Assembly: GCA_016214845.1 (NCBI GenBank)
Contig: JACRMS010000016.1
Coordinates: 146,488-210,487 of the forward strand
DNA: 64,000 bases
Direction: 5' to 3'
Source: Nitrospirota bacterium
GTDB lineage: Bacteria; Nitrospirota; Thermodesulfovibrionia; UBA6902
A model generated the notes under the pieces. That model did not search any database, was not told the origin of the DNA, and worked only from the letters and a program-made list of their open reading frames with translations. The position numbers were made by a program, and so were the translations under genes. This document shows, one piece after another, positions 45,526 to 52,517 of this stretch; the first letter of the stretch is position 1, and each line of letters starts with the position of its first letter.

Positions 45526-45563
45526 GAGCACTAATAACTTGAACCATTAAGTTATTAGTGCTC
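45526..45563. terminator. Long hairpin after pgk, likely terminator
   Basis: Perfect 15-bp arms GAGCACTAATAACTT and complement with an 8-base loop. It lies between convergent pgk and phosphoesterase genes. The T run is weak (CTTCTGCTTT), so termination efficiency is uncertain; it may instead be another repeat. Confidence 0.6.
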
Positions 45564-45634
45564 CTTCTGCTTTAAGACGATGAGCTATTTTATTATTCGT
45601 GCCAATTCGTGAAATTCGTGGCTGATTCTATCTG

Positions 45635-46759
45635 TCATTCCCGCTCCAGTTCAATCAACGTCACTTCAGGATGGGAAAGAAAACGGACCGGAGGTCCCCA
45701 CGTGCCGGTGCCGCGGCTTACGTAAAGATAAGAATTGGCAAGAGGGTTTGAAAGTCCTGAGTCAGACGGATAATAAAATTTCGTAAGCAGGCTGAAGGGG
45801 AAGATCTGCCCCTTGTGCGTGTGGCCTGAGAGTTGTAGATCAAAAAGGCCTGCCGAGTCTTTGTCCGCAAAAGGCCTGTGTTTGAGCAGAAGGGTAAACT
45901 TTCCATGGTCCAGCCCGGACAGTAATTCTTTCTCTGAAATATTTTTATAAAGTCCAAAAGCTTCTCCGGCAGGATCGTCAACGCCGGCGATATTTATTCC
46001 CGCCGCATTGACTGTTTCCCCTCTTAGAATTTTAAATCCTCCCTTCGTTGTGAAATCCAGCGCCTGCTTAAGCCCGGCGTAATACTCGTGATTGCCGGTT
46101 ATAGCGAATTTCCCGTACCTTGGATTGACCTCATTTAAAAGTTTCTCCAGCCCCTCAAGCCTGTTGATCTGCCCGTCCACGAGGTCGCCTGTGGACACAA
46201 GAATGTCGGGATTTGCCGCTTTCACTTTGCCCAAGATCCTCTTCAATCTTTCCTCTCTTATAATCAGCCCGATGTGCACATCCGAGATCTGTGCTATTTT
46301 TAAACTGCTGATATTAGCCGGGAGCTTTGCGGTCTTGAACGTAACGTGTTCAACGCGAATATCCTTTGCATCAAAATAGCCGTAAGCGCTTATCGTGATT
46401 GAGAGCAGAAGCGGCACAAAAAAAGAAATTTTTGGTGAGGTAAACGCTGTCGATAAATTTCTTTTAACTATAAAACCAATGGACCGGCAAAGCTCAAATA
46501 CTACAGAGGCGGAAACGAACAGGAACAAGGCCCCCATCCACAGATAACCGATATATGACATCACCCTTGCAATGAATTCAAATCCATGCCTTTCCGATGA
46601 ATAAATTATGAACGGCGAGAAGATCATGACAGCCATAAAGGCGATAAGCGGGACAGCTTTTTTGATTTTAAACTTGAAAGCCGATCTTGCCTTAAAAAAG
46701 GCATACACATGCAGCAGGCCGTATATCAAAAAAAAGAATGCTAAAAATTTACTCAACAC
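45635..46759 (-). CDS. Membrane metallophosphoesterase (YkuE/YaeI-like)
   Basis: A 374-residue protein with four or so N-terminal membrane helices (to about 135) and a C-terminal calcineurin-like domain: SDVHIGLIIREERLKRI, STGDLVDGQ, ITGNHEYYAG, LLKHRP and LSGHTHKGQIFP (all metal ligands present). Family members dephosphorylate lipids such as UDP-diacylglucosamine or have unknown targets. Start GTG 46759 or TTG 46756 after GGGAG. Confidence 0.88.
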   Translation of the reverse strand: MLSKFLAFFFLIYGLLHVYAFFKARSAFKFKIKKAVPLIAFMAVMIFSPFIIYSSERHGFEFIARVMSYIGYLWMGALFLFVSASVVFELCRSIGFIVKRNLSTAFTSPKISFFVPLLLSITISAYGYFDAKDIRVEHVTFKTAKLPANISSLKIAQISDVHIGLIIREERLKRILGKVKAANPDILVSTGDLVDGQINRLEGLEKLLNEVNPRYGKFAITGNHEYYAGLKQALDFTTKGGFKILRGETVNAAGINIAGVDDPAGEAFGLYKNISEKELLSGLDHGKFTLLLKHRPFADKDSAGLFDLQLSGHTHKGQIFPFSLLTKFYYPSDSGLSNPLANSYLYVSRGTGTWGPPVRFLSHPEVTLIELERE

Positions 46760-46851
46760 CGTCTCCCGATAACAAAAATACTGAGCAGAATGTTTTTTTA
46801 TTATAGAAGATTTACCATGGGATTATTACAAAAGTAACAGAAAGGCAGGTT

Positions 46852-47325
46852 TTAAATCATTTGGAGATAGAATTCATACGCGACAACGATGACATATATT
46901 TTTATTGCGACAGGCAGGCCTATCCTTGTAATATTTACATTTTTAAACAGGCATAAAACAATCAGTGATAATGCGGTCACAACAAATTTAATGATTGAAA
47001 AAGGCAGAAAACCATATTCCAGGAAATGCGCCATGATAGGATTGGCCTCAATAACCTTGCCTTTTTCTATCAATACAAGAGTCAGATATGCGTCTAAACA
47101 ACTGAGGCAAAGCAGGGACAAAATCACTATCAGGAGCCTTGTGCTGTACAAGTCCACAAAAAGGTAATTTTTTTTATCGGATTCTCTCCTGATGATCTTT
47201 CTTTTGCCGCCCCAAAAAGTGTATCTGCTGATAATAGGGGTAGGACATCTTCGTCTATCCGAAGAGTCTCTCATTTCCATCCCTATGCCGTAAGTGTCCA
47301 TGTTCATATTATAGCTATAGTTCAT
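46852..47325 (-). CDS. DUF5658 family small membrane protein
   Basis: A 157-residue protein: a 60-residue polar N-terminus (DSSDRRRCPTPIISRYT) and three helices with the family pattern CLDAYLTLVLIEKGKVIEANP. Function unknown; the family is frequent in Nitrospirota and Deltaproteobacteria. Its ATG (47325) lies early in an AT-rich region. Confidence 0.72.
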   Translation of the reverse strand: MNYSYNMNMDTYGIGMEMRDSSDRRRCPTPIISRYTFWGGKRKIIRRESDKKNYLFVDLYSTRLLIVILSLLCLSCLDAYLTLVLIEKGKVIEANPIMAHFLEYGFLPFSIIKFVVTALSLIVLCLFKNVNITRIGLPVAIKIYVIVVAYEFYLQMI

Positions 47326-47710
47326 CCCACAATATAATCATTTTCCACACGCAATATTCTATGGTAAATAACGAAGCAAGCCATATGCCATTGCGTAACA
47401 TATTGATATTTCAGGAACGGTTTTTTCTTGTTCAAAACTAACTGTAAGATATTTCGACACTTTCAGAAAAATTTTAACATAAAGGCCAACCCTATATTTC
47501 TTTATCCCGGTATCCGCCGTTGCCTTCCTACTTTCTTTTATCGTTGGCCTCATTTCCGCCTACTGCTTGGTTCTTTTGATAAGAGACTATCTAAACTTGT
47601 TTCGTTTCGATTTCTTATTTGAGGCAACGATTCCCTTCCATCGCGTTTTTGAGTGCGGCAATTCGAGAGATTGTGTTTTTAGACGAATTTTGTTACGATT
47701 TTACCTCGCC
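47326..47710. other. 385-base gap without a convincing gene
   Basis: AT-rich DNA between divergent DUF5658 and scpB genes. Short open frames exist on both strands, but none has a ribosome site or recognisable protein text, and no long inverted repeat is seen. It probably holds the two promoters. Confidence 0.5.
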
Positions 47711-48427
47711 ATGGAAGACAGAGAAGCAAAATCCATAATCGAGGCAATTCTTTTTATAGCCGCTGAACCGTTGACCGTTGATTCGCTCAAAAATATTTTA
47801 GAGATGGACAAGGTTGAGGTTGAGAGGCTTGTCAAAGAGCTTGTCTCTGATTACATGATCAACAACACTGGCCTTCTAATCGCTGAAGTAGCGGAAGGAG
47901 TGCAGATGGCCACAAACCCCGCGTGCGCCCCTTGGGTGAAGAAGCTCCTGTCAACCGCGGTCCCCACAAAACTTTCCCAGCCGTCTCTTGAAACACTCGC
48001 CATAATCGCCTACAAACAGCCGATCATCAAGGCGGAGATTGAAGCTATCAGGGGGGTCAATTCAGACGGCGTTGTGAAAACACTGCTGGAAAGAAAACTC
48101 ATAAAGTTGCTCGGCAGGAAGGAAGTCCCTGGCAGGCCTCTCATGTACGGCACGACAAAGGAGTTCCTCCAGTATTTCGGGCTGAAGGATTTAACAGAGC
48201 TGCCCACACTCAAAGAGTTTCAGGAGTTTGAAGTCCCTGAAGCGCCTGAATATCTTCCAGAGGGAGTTGAGACCCAGGAAACTTTCGCTGAAGAAGAATA
48301 CGATTCAATGGTGCCGGATGACCCCGCGCTGAGTGAAACTCAACCTGCTGAAGAAACGGAAGGCGGCGCGGAACAGTTCACTGAAGAACAGGCAGCAGAT
48401 GAGGCCGCGCCGCAAGAGGAAAAGTAA
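47711..48427 (+). CDS. scpB: Segregation and condensation protein B
   Basis: A 238-residue protein from the ATG at MEDREAKSIIEAILFIAAEPLTV. Two winged helices are seen (SQPSLETLAIIAYKQPIIKAEIE, GRKEVPGRPLMYGTT), then a long acidic Glu/Pro-rich tail. It works with ScpA and SMC in chromosome condensation. scpA is not adjacent here. Upstream in-frame codons carry no family likeness. Confidence 0.95.
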   Translation: MEDREAKSIIEAILFIAAEPLTVDSLKNILEMDKVEVERLVKELVSDYMINNTGLLIAEVAEGVQMATNPACAPWVKKLLSTAVPTKLSQPSLETLAIIAYKQPIIKAEIEAIRGVNSDGVVKTLLERKLIKLLGRKEVPGRPLMYGTTKEFLQYFGLKDLTELPTLKEFQEFEVPEAPEYLPEGVETQETFAEEEYDSMVPDDPALSETQPAEETEGGAEQFTEEQAADEAAPQEEK

Positions 48428-48429
48428 AA

Positions 48430-48594
48430 TTATTTTTTCTCAGCCTTCTTGTTTTCTTTGTCCTCTGTCTTTTCACCCTTTATGGTTAAATCCTTCACAT
48501 AATCAATACACCGTATGTCCTTGCCGCTTACCGAGAATTTTTTCTGGCAAGTCTCCCTCCAAGCGCAGATGGCGCAGTTGGTCTTTTCATGCAT
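48430..48594 (-). CDS. Small Cys-rich protein (54 residues)
   Basis: The frame starts at ATG 48594 after GAGGAGG, overlapping the stop of the nuclease-like gene by 8 bases (ATGCATGA), a classic coupling. The product has four Cys (CAICAWRETC, later IRC) in its first 30 residues, a likely metal site, and a Lys/Glu-rich tail. No family recognised with certainty. It ends three bases from the scpB stop. Confidence 0.65.
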   Translation of the reverse strand: MHEKTNCAICAWRETCQKKFSVSGKDIRCIDYVKDLTIKGEKTEDKENKKAEKK

Positions 48595-49447
48595 TGGCTC
48601 CTCCTCTATCGAGGGAATCTTTCAGACTTTTATTCCAAAAGAAGCTCAGCGCTGTCCCGATGTTCGCCTCGATGCTCTCTTTTGAGTTTATTATAAAGAT
48701 TTTTCCGCTTATATGAAACAGCTCTCTTTCGATCCTCTCAACCGGCGACGGGCCTTTATACCGCCTTTGCAGTTCCGCCCCGAACATGGGGACTATCTTG
48801 TCCTTCATCCTGAGTTCAGTGTCGTCAAGGAAGATCGATATGTCCGGCGACAGATCTTCCGCGCGGTCCAGAAATGCGGTGATCTCCCTGTCGTAGATCT
48901 GTTTCGGCGGAGAGGACTTGACCTCCATGTAAAGGACCGAGGATTCGATCTTTGCGACAATGTCATAGTCGCCTCCGACTTTGGGCCTTTTGAATTTCAC
49001 TCCCCACACGGCCTCAGCCTCAAACTCTCTTTGAATTAATCTTGCGACGAACCACTCAAGGGTTTCCCCGAAGCTCTTTACCGGGCGTTTTTTTACGCGA
49101 TACCCTCCACGCGTTAGCTCGACAACTCCCGTCTTCAGGAGGAAGTCGATATACTGCGCCGTCACTTCCTTTGTCGCGTATCTTGTTACTTTCTCCGGCG
49201 TGAAAAAGTCCTGGTGCTTTATGACATCACGGAGGAACAGCCTGAAGGAGTATCTTTTTAATTTTTCAAAGTAGGGATTCAGATATTTTTTCTGAGGCAG
49301 GAGCAGGTCTTCCGCAGGCTCTTTCTTATAGATCCTGAAACCCCGGAGCTTCAGCATGGCTTCAAGCGAAGGCGTAAGCCGGGCCACGGTTTTGCGGAGG
49401 CGCCTGATCTCCGCCTTCAGGGATTTGATGTTATCAGTTGTTGCCAC
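48587..49447 (-). CDS. PD-(D/E)XK nuclease-like protein with coiled coil
   Basis: A 286-residue protein. A short coiled coil (IKSLKAEIRRLRKTVARL) is followed by a winged-helix-like region (ATKEVTAQYIDFLLKTGVVEL, RGGYRVKK) and then GGDYDIVAKIESSVLYMEVK, which has the D...ExK spacing of PD-(D/E)XK enzymes. The end has no known domain. Possibly a DNA repair or defence-type nuclease; role unknown. It is coupled to the Cys-rich small gene. Confidence 0.7.
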   Translation of the reverse strand: MATTDNIKSLKAEIRRLRKTVARLTPSLEAMLKLRGFRIYKKEPAEDLLLPQKKYLNPYFEKLKRYSFRLFLRDVIKHQDFFTPEKVTRYATKEVTAQYIDFLLKTGVVELTRGGYRVKKRPVKSFGETLEWFVARLIQREFEAEAVWGVKFKRPKVGGDYDIVAKIESSVLYMEVKSSPPKQIYDREITAFLDRAEDLSPDISIFLDDTELRMKDKIVPMFGAELQRRYKGPSPVERIERELFHISGKIFIINSKESIEANIGTALSFFWNKSLKDSLDRGGANA

Positions 49448-49498
49448 TGATTCTATTTTAACGCAGAAACCTGTCTGTCACTGCGGGGAGCGATTAAG

Positions 49499-50014
49499 CT
49501 ACAGGAGTTTTTTTATCTTTTCCCAGTCGACGCTGTTTTTGACACAATCAAATAAGTCGAGATAAATGCCCTGTGTCTTTATGTCCCGGCTGTCTATTTT
49601 TACACCGTTGTTTGTGATCTTCTCGGAGTGGATGCCGCGTTCTATTTCATAATCACATGCAACGCCAATGACCCCTTTGAGTTTTTTTCTCCGGACCAGT
49701 CTTTTCGTGAAACCGACGCTTGGAGAAATGTAGAATTGATATCCTTTCTGCACCGCAAGATCATAAATCTCCCCGCATCCGCACAGTTTGCATTTGCTGC
49801 ACAGGACGCCGTCAAATTTTGAGAATTTCGCAGGGCATTTATCGTGGATCAGGCAGTGGGGAAGGATGACAGCGATGTCTTTTTTATCCAGCTTCAGGAA
49901 GTCTTCCCTGTAGTACGCATTGATCACCGGCATGATGTCGCATCTCTTAAGGCCGAGGAGACCTTGAGCTTTGTAGAGGAGCAGTTTGCTGACGAAGCCC
50001 AATTTTTTCAACAT
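49499..50014 (-). CDS. DUF116 family protein
   Basis: A 171-residue protein with a Cys cluster typical of DUF116 (LPHCLIHDKCPAKF, LCSKCKLCGCGEI) and GVIGVACDYEIERGI. It probably binds iron-sulfur or zinc. It is found mostly in anaerobes; function unproven. It is transcribed ahead of the nuclease-like gene with a 51-nt gap. Confidence 0.85.
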   Translation of the reverse strand: MLKKLGFVSKLLLYKAQGLLGLKRCDIMPVINAYYREDFLKLDKKDIAVILPHCLIHDKCPAKFSKFDGVLCSKCKLCGCGEIYDLAVQKGYQFYISPSVGFTKRLVRRKKLKGVIGVACDYEIERGIHSEKITNNGVKIDSRDIKTQGIYLDLFDCVKNSVDWEKIKKLL

Positions 50015-50058
50015 CTCAAAAGGATAACATAATTAAGCCGGATAAATTAACCCGGAAA

Positions 50059-50151
50059 AACCACGGAGGCACTGAGACACAGAGAAAAATAACCATAAAA
50101 CCGCAGAGATTACATTTTTGTCTTTCTTCGTGCCTCCGCGTCTCCGTGGTT
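50059..50151. repeat. CACGGAGGCACTGAGACACAGAG inverted repeat
   Basis: The left arm 50059-50084 begins AACCACGGAGGCACTGAGAC; the right arm 50129-50151 (GTGCCTCCGCGTCTCCGTGG) is its near complement. It sits between divergent DUF116 and secreted-protein genes. Confidence 0.85.
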
Positions 50152-50293
50152 ATTTATATGTAATTCAACCATTTTACAAATGAACCATTAATAAATTATG
50201 CGGATGCTTTTTTATGCTGTATAATTTGGTTTATATGAAGAGTACGGGAAAATTAGCTGAAGAGCGGGTGAGCAAAAGAAAGGAGGGATGCCT

Positions 50294-50752
50294 TTGAAAA
50301 AGCTTAACACCTTGATAACAATAATGTCTGTTTCAATCCTCATTTTTTCCGCTGAGTCGTTCGCGCAGATGGGAATGAAATGGAAAGGAAGCGGAGGCTG
50401 GGGGATGGGTTCCGCTTACGGCAAGATGTACAATCCCCAAACCGTTGAGACCTTAAGCGGCGAGGTGGTCAGCGTTGATAAGATCACCCCGGTTAAAGGG
50501 ATGTATTACGGAGTGCACCTGACAGTTAAAACCGACAAGGAGACGATCTCTGTCCACCTTGGTCCCGGATGGTTCATGGAGAACCAGGACATGAGGATTG
50601 AGCCTAAAGACAGGATCGATGTCAAAGGATCGAGGATTACCTTTCAGGAAAAGCCGGCTATTATTGCCGCTGAAGTGACTAAAGGCGATGAAACACTGAA
50701 ACTCAGAGATGAAAACGGCTTCCCCGTATGGAGCGGCTGGAGAAGAAGATAA
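50294..50752 (+). CDS. Small secreted protein, OB-fold-like
   Basis: 152 residues from TTG 50294, chosen because AGGAGG stands 7 nt before it; the ATG two codons upstream touches that site. A signal peptide (ITIMSVSILIFSAESFA) is followed by a Gly/Met-rich stretch and a beta-rich domain (LSGEVVSVDKI, YGVHLTVKTDKETISVHLGP). The end is LKLRDENGFPVWSGWRRR. It resembles small periplasmic proteins of unknown role in metal-using anaerobes. No enzyme motif seen. Confidence 0.65.
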   Translation: MKKLNTLITIMSVSILIFSAESFAQMGMKWKGSGGWGMGSAYGKMYNPQTVETLSGEVVSVDKITPVKGMYYGVHLTVKTDKETISVHLGPGWFMENQDMRIEPKDRIDVKGSRITFQEKPAIIAAEVTKGDETLKLRDENGFPVWSGWRRR

Positions 50753-50889
50753 AATGCAAGCCCACCCGTCTTCAGCTAAAATTTTCATCGAGAAAAAGTG
50801 TTTATCAGCCGCGAAGTTCCACGAATTGACCCGAATAAAATCAGGACGCCTCCGAATTTATTTCAATTTAATAATTTGATCTACACGTT

Positions 50890-50918
50890 GTAGGGGCGGG
50901 TTTCAAACCCGCCCCTAC
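50890..50918. repeat. GTAGGGGCGGGTTT palindrome upstream of MFS gene
   Basis: Perfect 14-base arms with a one-base centre. A partner copy lies just after the MFS gene (52311-52339), and a third inside the radical SAM gene. Confidence 0.9.
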
Positions 50919-50980
50919 AGTTCATTCATGATTTCATTCAAAACTTACTCTCCGTGTCTGTAGTATAATTAACCCTGATT

Positions 50981-52288
50981 ATGCAGACCGACAACAGGAA
51001 AGCAGTCCTTGCCTGGGCGATGTACGACTGGGCCAATTCGGCATTTGCCACTACGATCATGGCGGGTTTCTTCCCCATTTTCTTTAAACAATTCTGGAGC
51101 GCGGGCGTTGATACGACCGTGAGCACGGCAAGGCTGGGGCTGGCCAATTCCATAGCAGGAACGACCGTGGCATTGCTCGCCCCTCTGCTTGGCGCGATCG
51201 CGGACAAAGGGACCTCAAAGAAAAAATTCCTCATCTTCTTCGCTTACATGGGCGTTGTCATGACCTCGTCTTTATACATGGTTTCAAAAGGCGACTGGGC
51301 CATTGCGATGACGCTGTATATTCTCGCGATCATCGGGTTCTCCGGCGGGAATATTTTTTATGATTCTTTGATCACCGCTGTTGCGTCGGAGAAGAGGCTT
51401 GATTTTGTCTCGGCCCTCGGGTTTTCCATCGGGTATCTTGGCGGCGGGCTCCTTTTCGCATTGAATGTGTGGATGACGCTTAGCCCCGCGACCTTCGGAA
51501 TTGCCGACGCTTCAGAGGCGGTCAAGTTTTCATTCTTCTCCGTTGGCATATGGTGGGGGGTATTTTCAATCCCGCTGATCATCTTTGTAAAAGAGCCGGA
51601 GAATGCAAAGACCAAAGACGGCATGAACGTGGTCAGGGCAGGGCTTGTTCAATTAAAAAACACTTTCCATGAGATCCGTCACCTGAAAACCATCTTTCTC
51701 TTTCTCCTTGCGTACTGGCTTTATATAGACGGTGTGGACACCATCATTGTGATGGCGCTGGATTACGGCATCTCCATCGGCCTGCAGGTAAATGACCTGA
51801 TCGTCGCGCTCCTCATCACGCAGTTCGTCGGTTTTCCGTGCGCCATAGGATTTGGTTATCTCGGCGGAAAGATTGGCGCAAAGAAAGCCATCTTCATCGC
51901 GATTGCCGTTTATTTATTCGTCTCCATCTGGGGCGCCTTCATGCACAGTAAAAATGAATTCTACATCCTGGCTGTTATCGTTGGCATGGTCCAGGGCGGG
52001 GTCCAGTCTCTGAGCCGCTCGTTCTTTGCGCGGATAATCCCTGTTGAAAAGTCCGCGGAGTATTTCGGTTTTTACAACATGATCGGAAAATTCGCAACCG
52101 TGCTCGGTCCTGTTTTTATGGGCGGGACAGGGCTGATAGTAAGGGCGATGGGCTATAGCAGCGATATTGCCTCGCGAGCGAGCATCACGTCCATTTCGCT
52201 GTTCTTCATAACCGGCGGGATATTATTGTCTCTCGTGAATGAGGAAAAGGGAAAAGAAGAAGCAAAATACCTGTCGCAGAAGACGTGA
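50981..52288 (+). CDS. UMF1/Atg22-type MFS transporter
   Basis: A 435-residue membrane protein with twelve helices and the UMF1 family start RKAVLAWAMYDWANSAFATTI, then LLGAIADKGTSKKKFL and GGVQSLSRSFFARIIP. Relatives of yeast Atg22 may export amino acids; the bacterial substrate is unknown. The gene stands alone and is bounded by two copies of a palindromic repeat. Confidence 0.9.
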   Translation: MQTDNRKAVLAWAMYDWANSAFATTIMAGFFPIFFKQFWSAGVDTTVSTARLGLANSIAGTTVALLAPLLGAIADKGTSKKKFLIFFAYMGVVMTSSLYMVSKGDWAIAMTLYILAIIGFSGGNIFYDSLITAVASEKRLDFVSALGFSIGYLGGGLLFALNVWMTLSPATFGIADASEAVKFSFFSVGIWWGVFSIPLIIFVKEPENAKTKDGMNVVRAGLVQLKNTFHEIRHLKTIFLFLLAYWLYIDGVDTIIVMALDYGISIGLQVNDLIVALLITQFVGFPCAIGFGYLGGKIGAKKAIFIAIAVYLFVSIWGAFMHSKNEFYILAVIVGMVQGGVQSLSRSFFARIIPVEKSAEYFGFYNMIGKFATVLGPVFMGGTGLIVRAMGYSSDIASRASITSISLFFITGGILLSLVNEEKGKEEAKYLSQKT

Positions 52289-52310
52289 AGAATTTTCGTC
52301 TTTTCTTTTC

Positions 52311-52339
52311 GTAGGGGCGGGTTTGAAACCCGCCCCTGC
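52311..52339. repeat. GTAGGGGCGGGTTT palindrome downstream of MFS gene
   Basis: Arms AGGGGCGGGTTT and its complement around one base, 22 bases after the MFS stop codon. Confidence 0.88.
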
Positions 52340-52517
52340 AAGATGCTGATATAATGTGGGTATATGAACGTCAATTAGAATAAAGACATGTATTCAGGTC
52401 GACGAAATATTATTGGCCTGCTGAGAGTGGACATTATTTGCAGAGATAAGTTGTTCTGTACAAGTTACAACGGCTGATTTTGCAGGGCGGGCAGATGCAT
52501 AATTTGGAGGGCGGAAA

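Noticed and set aside
45526-45563. Integration site or recombination site after pgk
   Set aside because: A perfect hairpin between convergent genes is explained more simply as a terminator; no integrase or duplicated target was seen.
47359-47553. A 64-residue frame on the minus strand
   Set aside because: No ribosome site, no recognisable text and AT-rich composition; probably promoter DNA between divergent genes.
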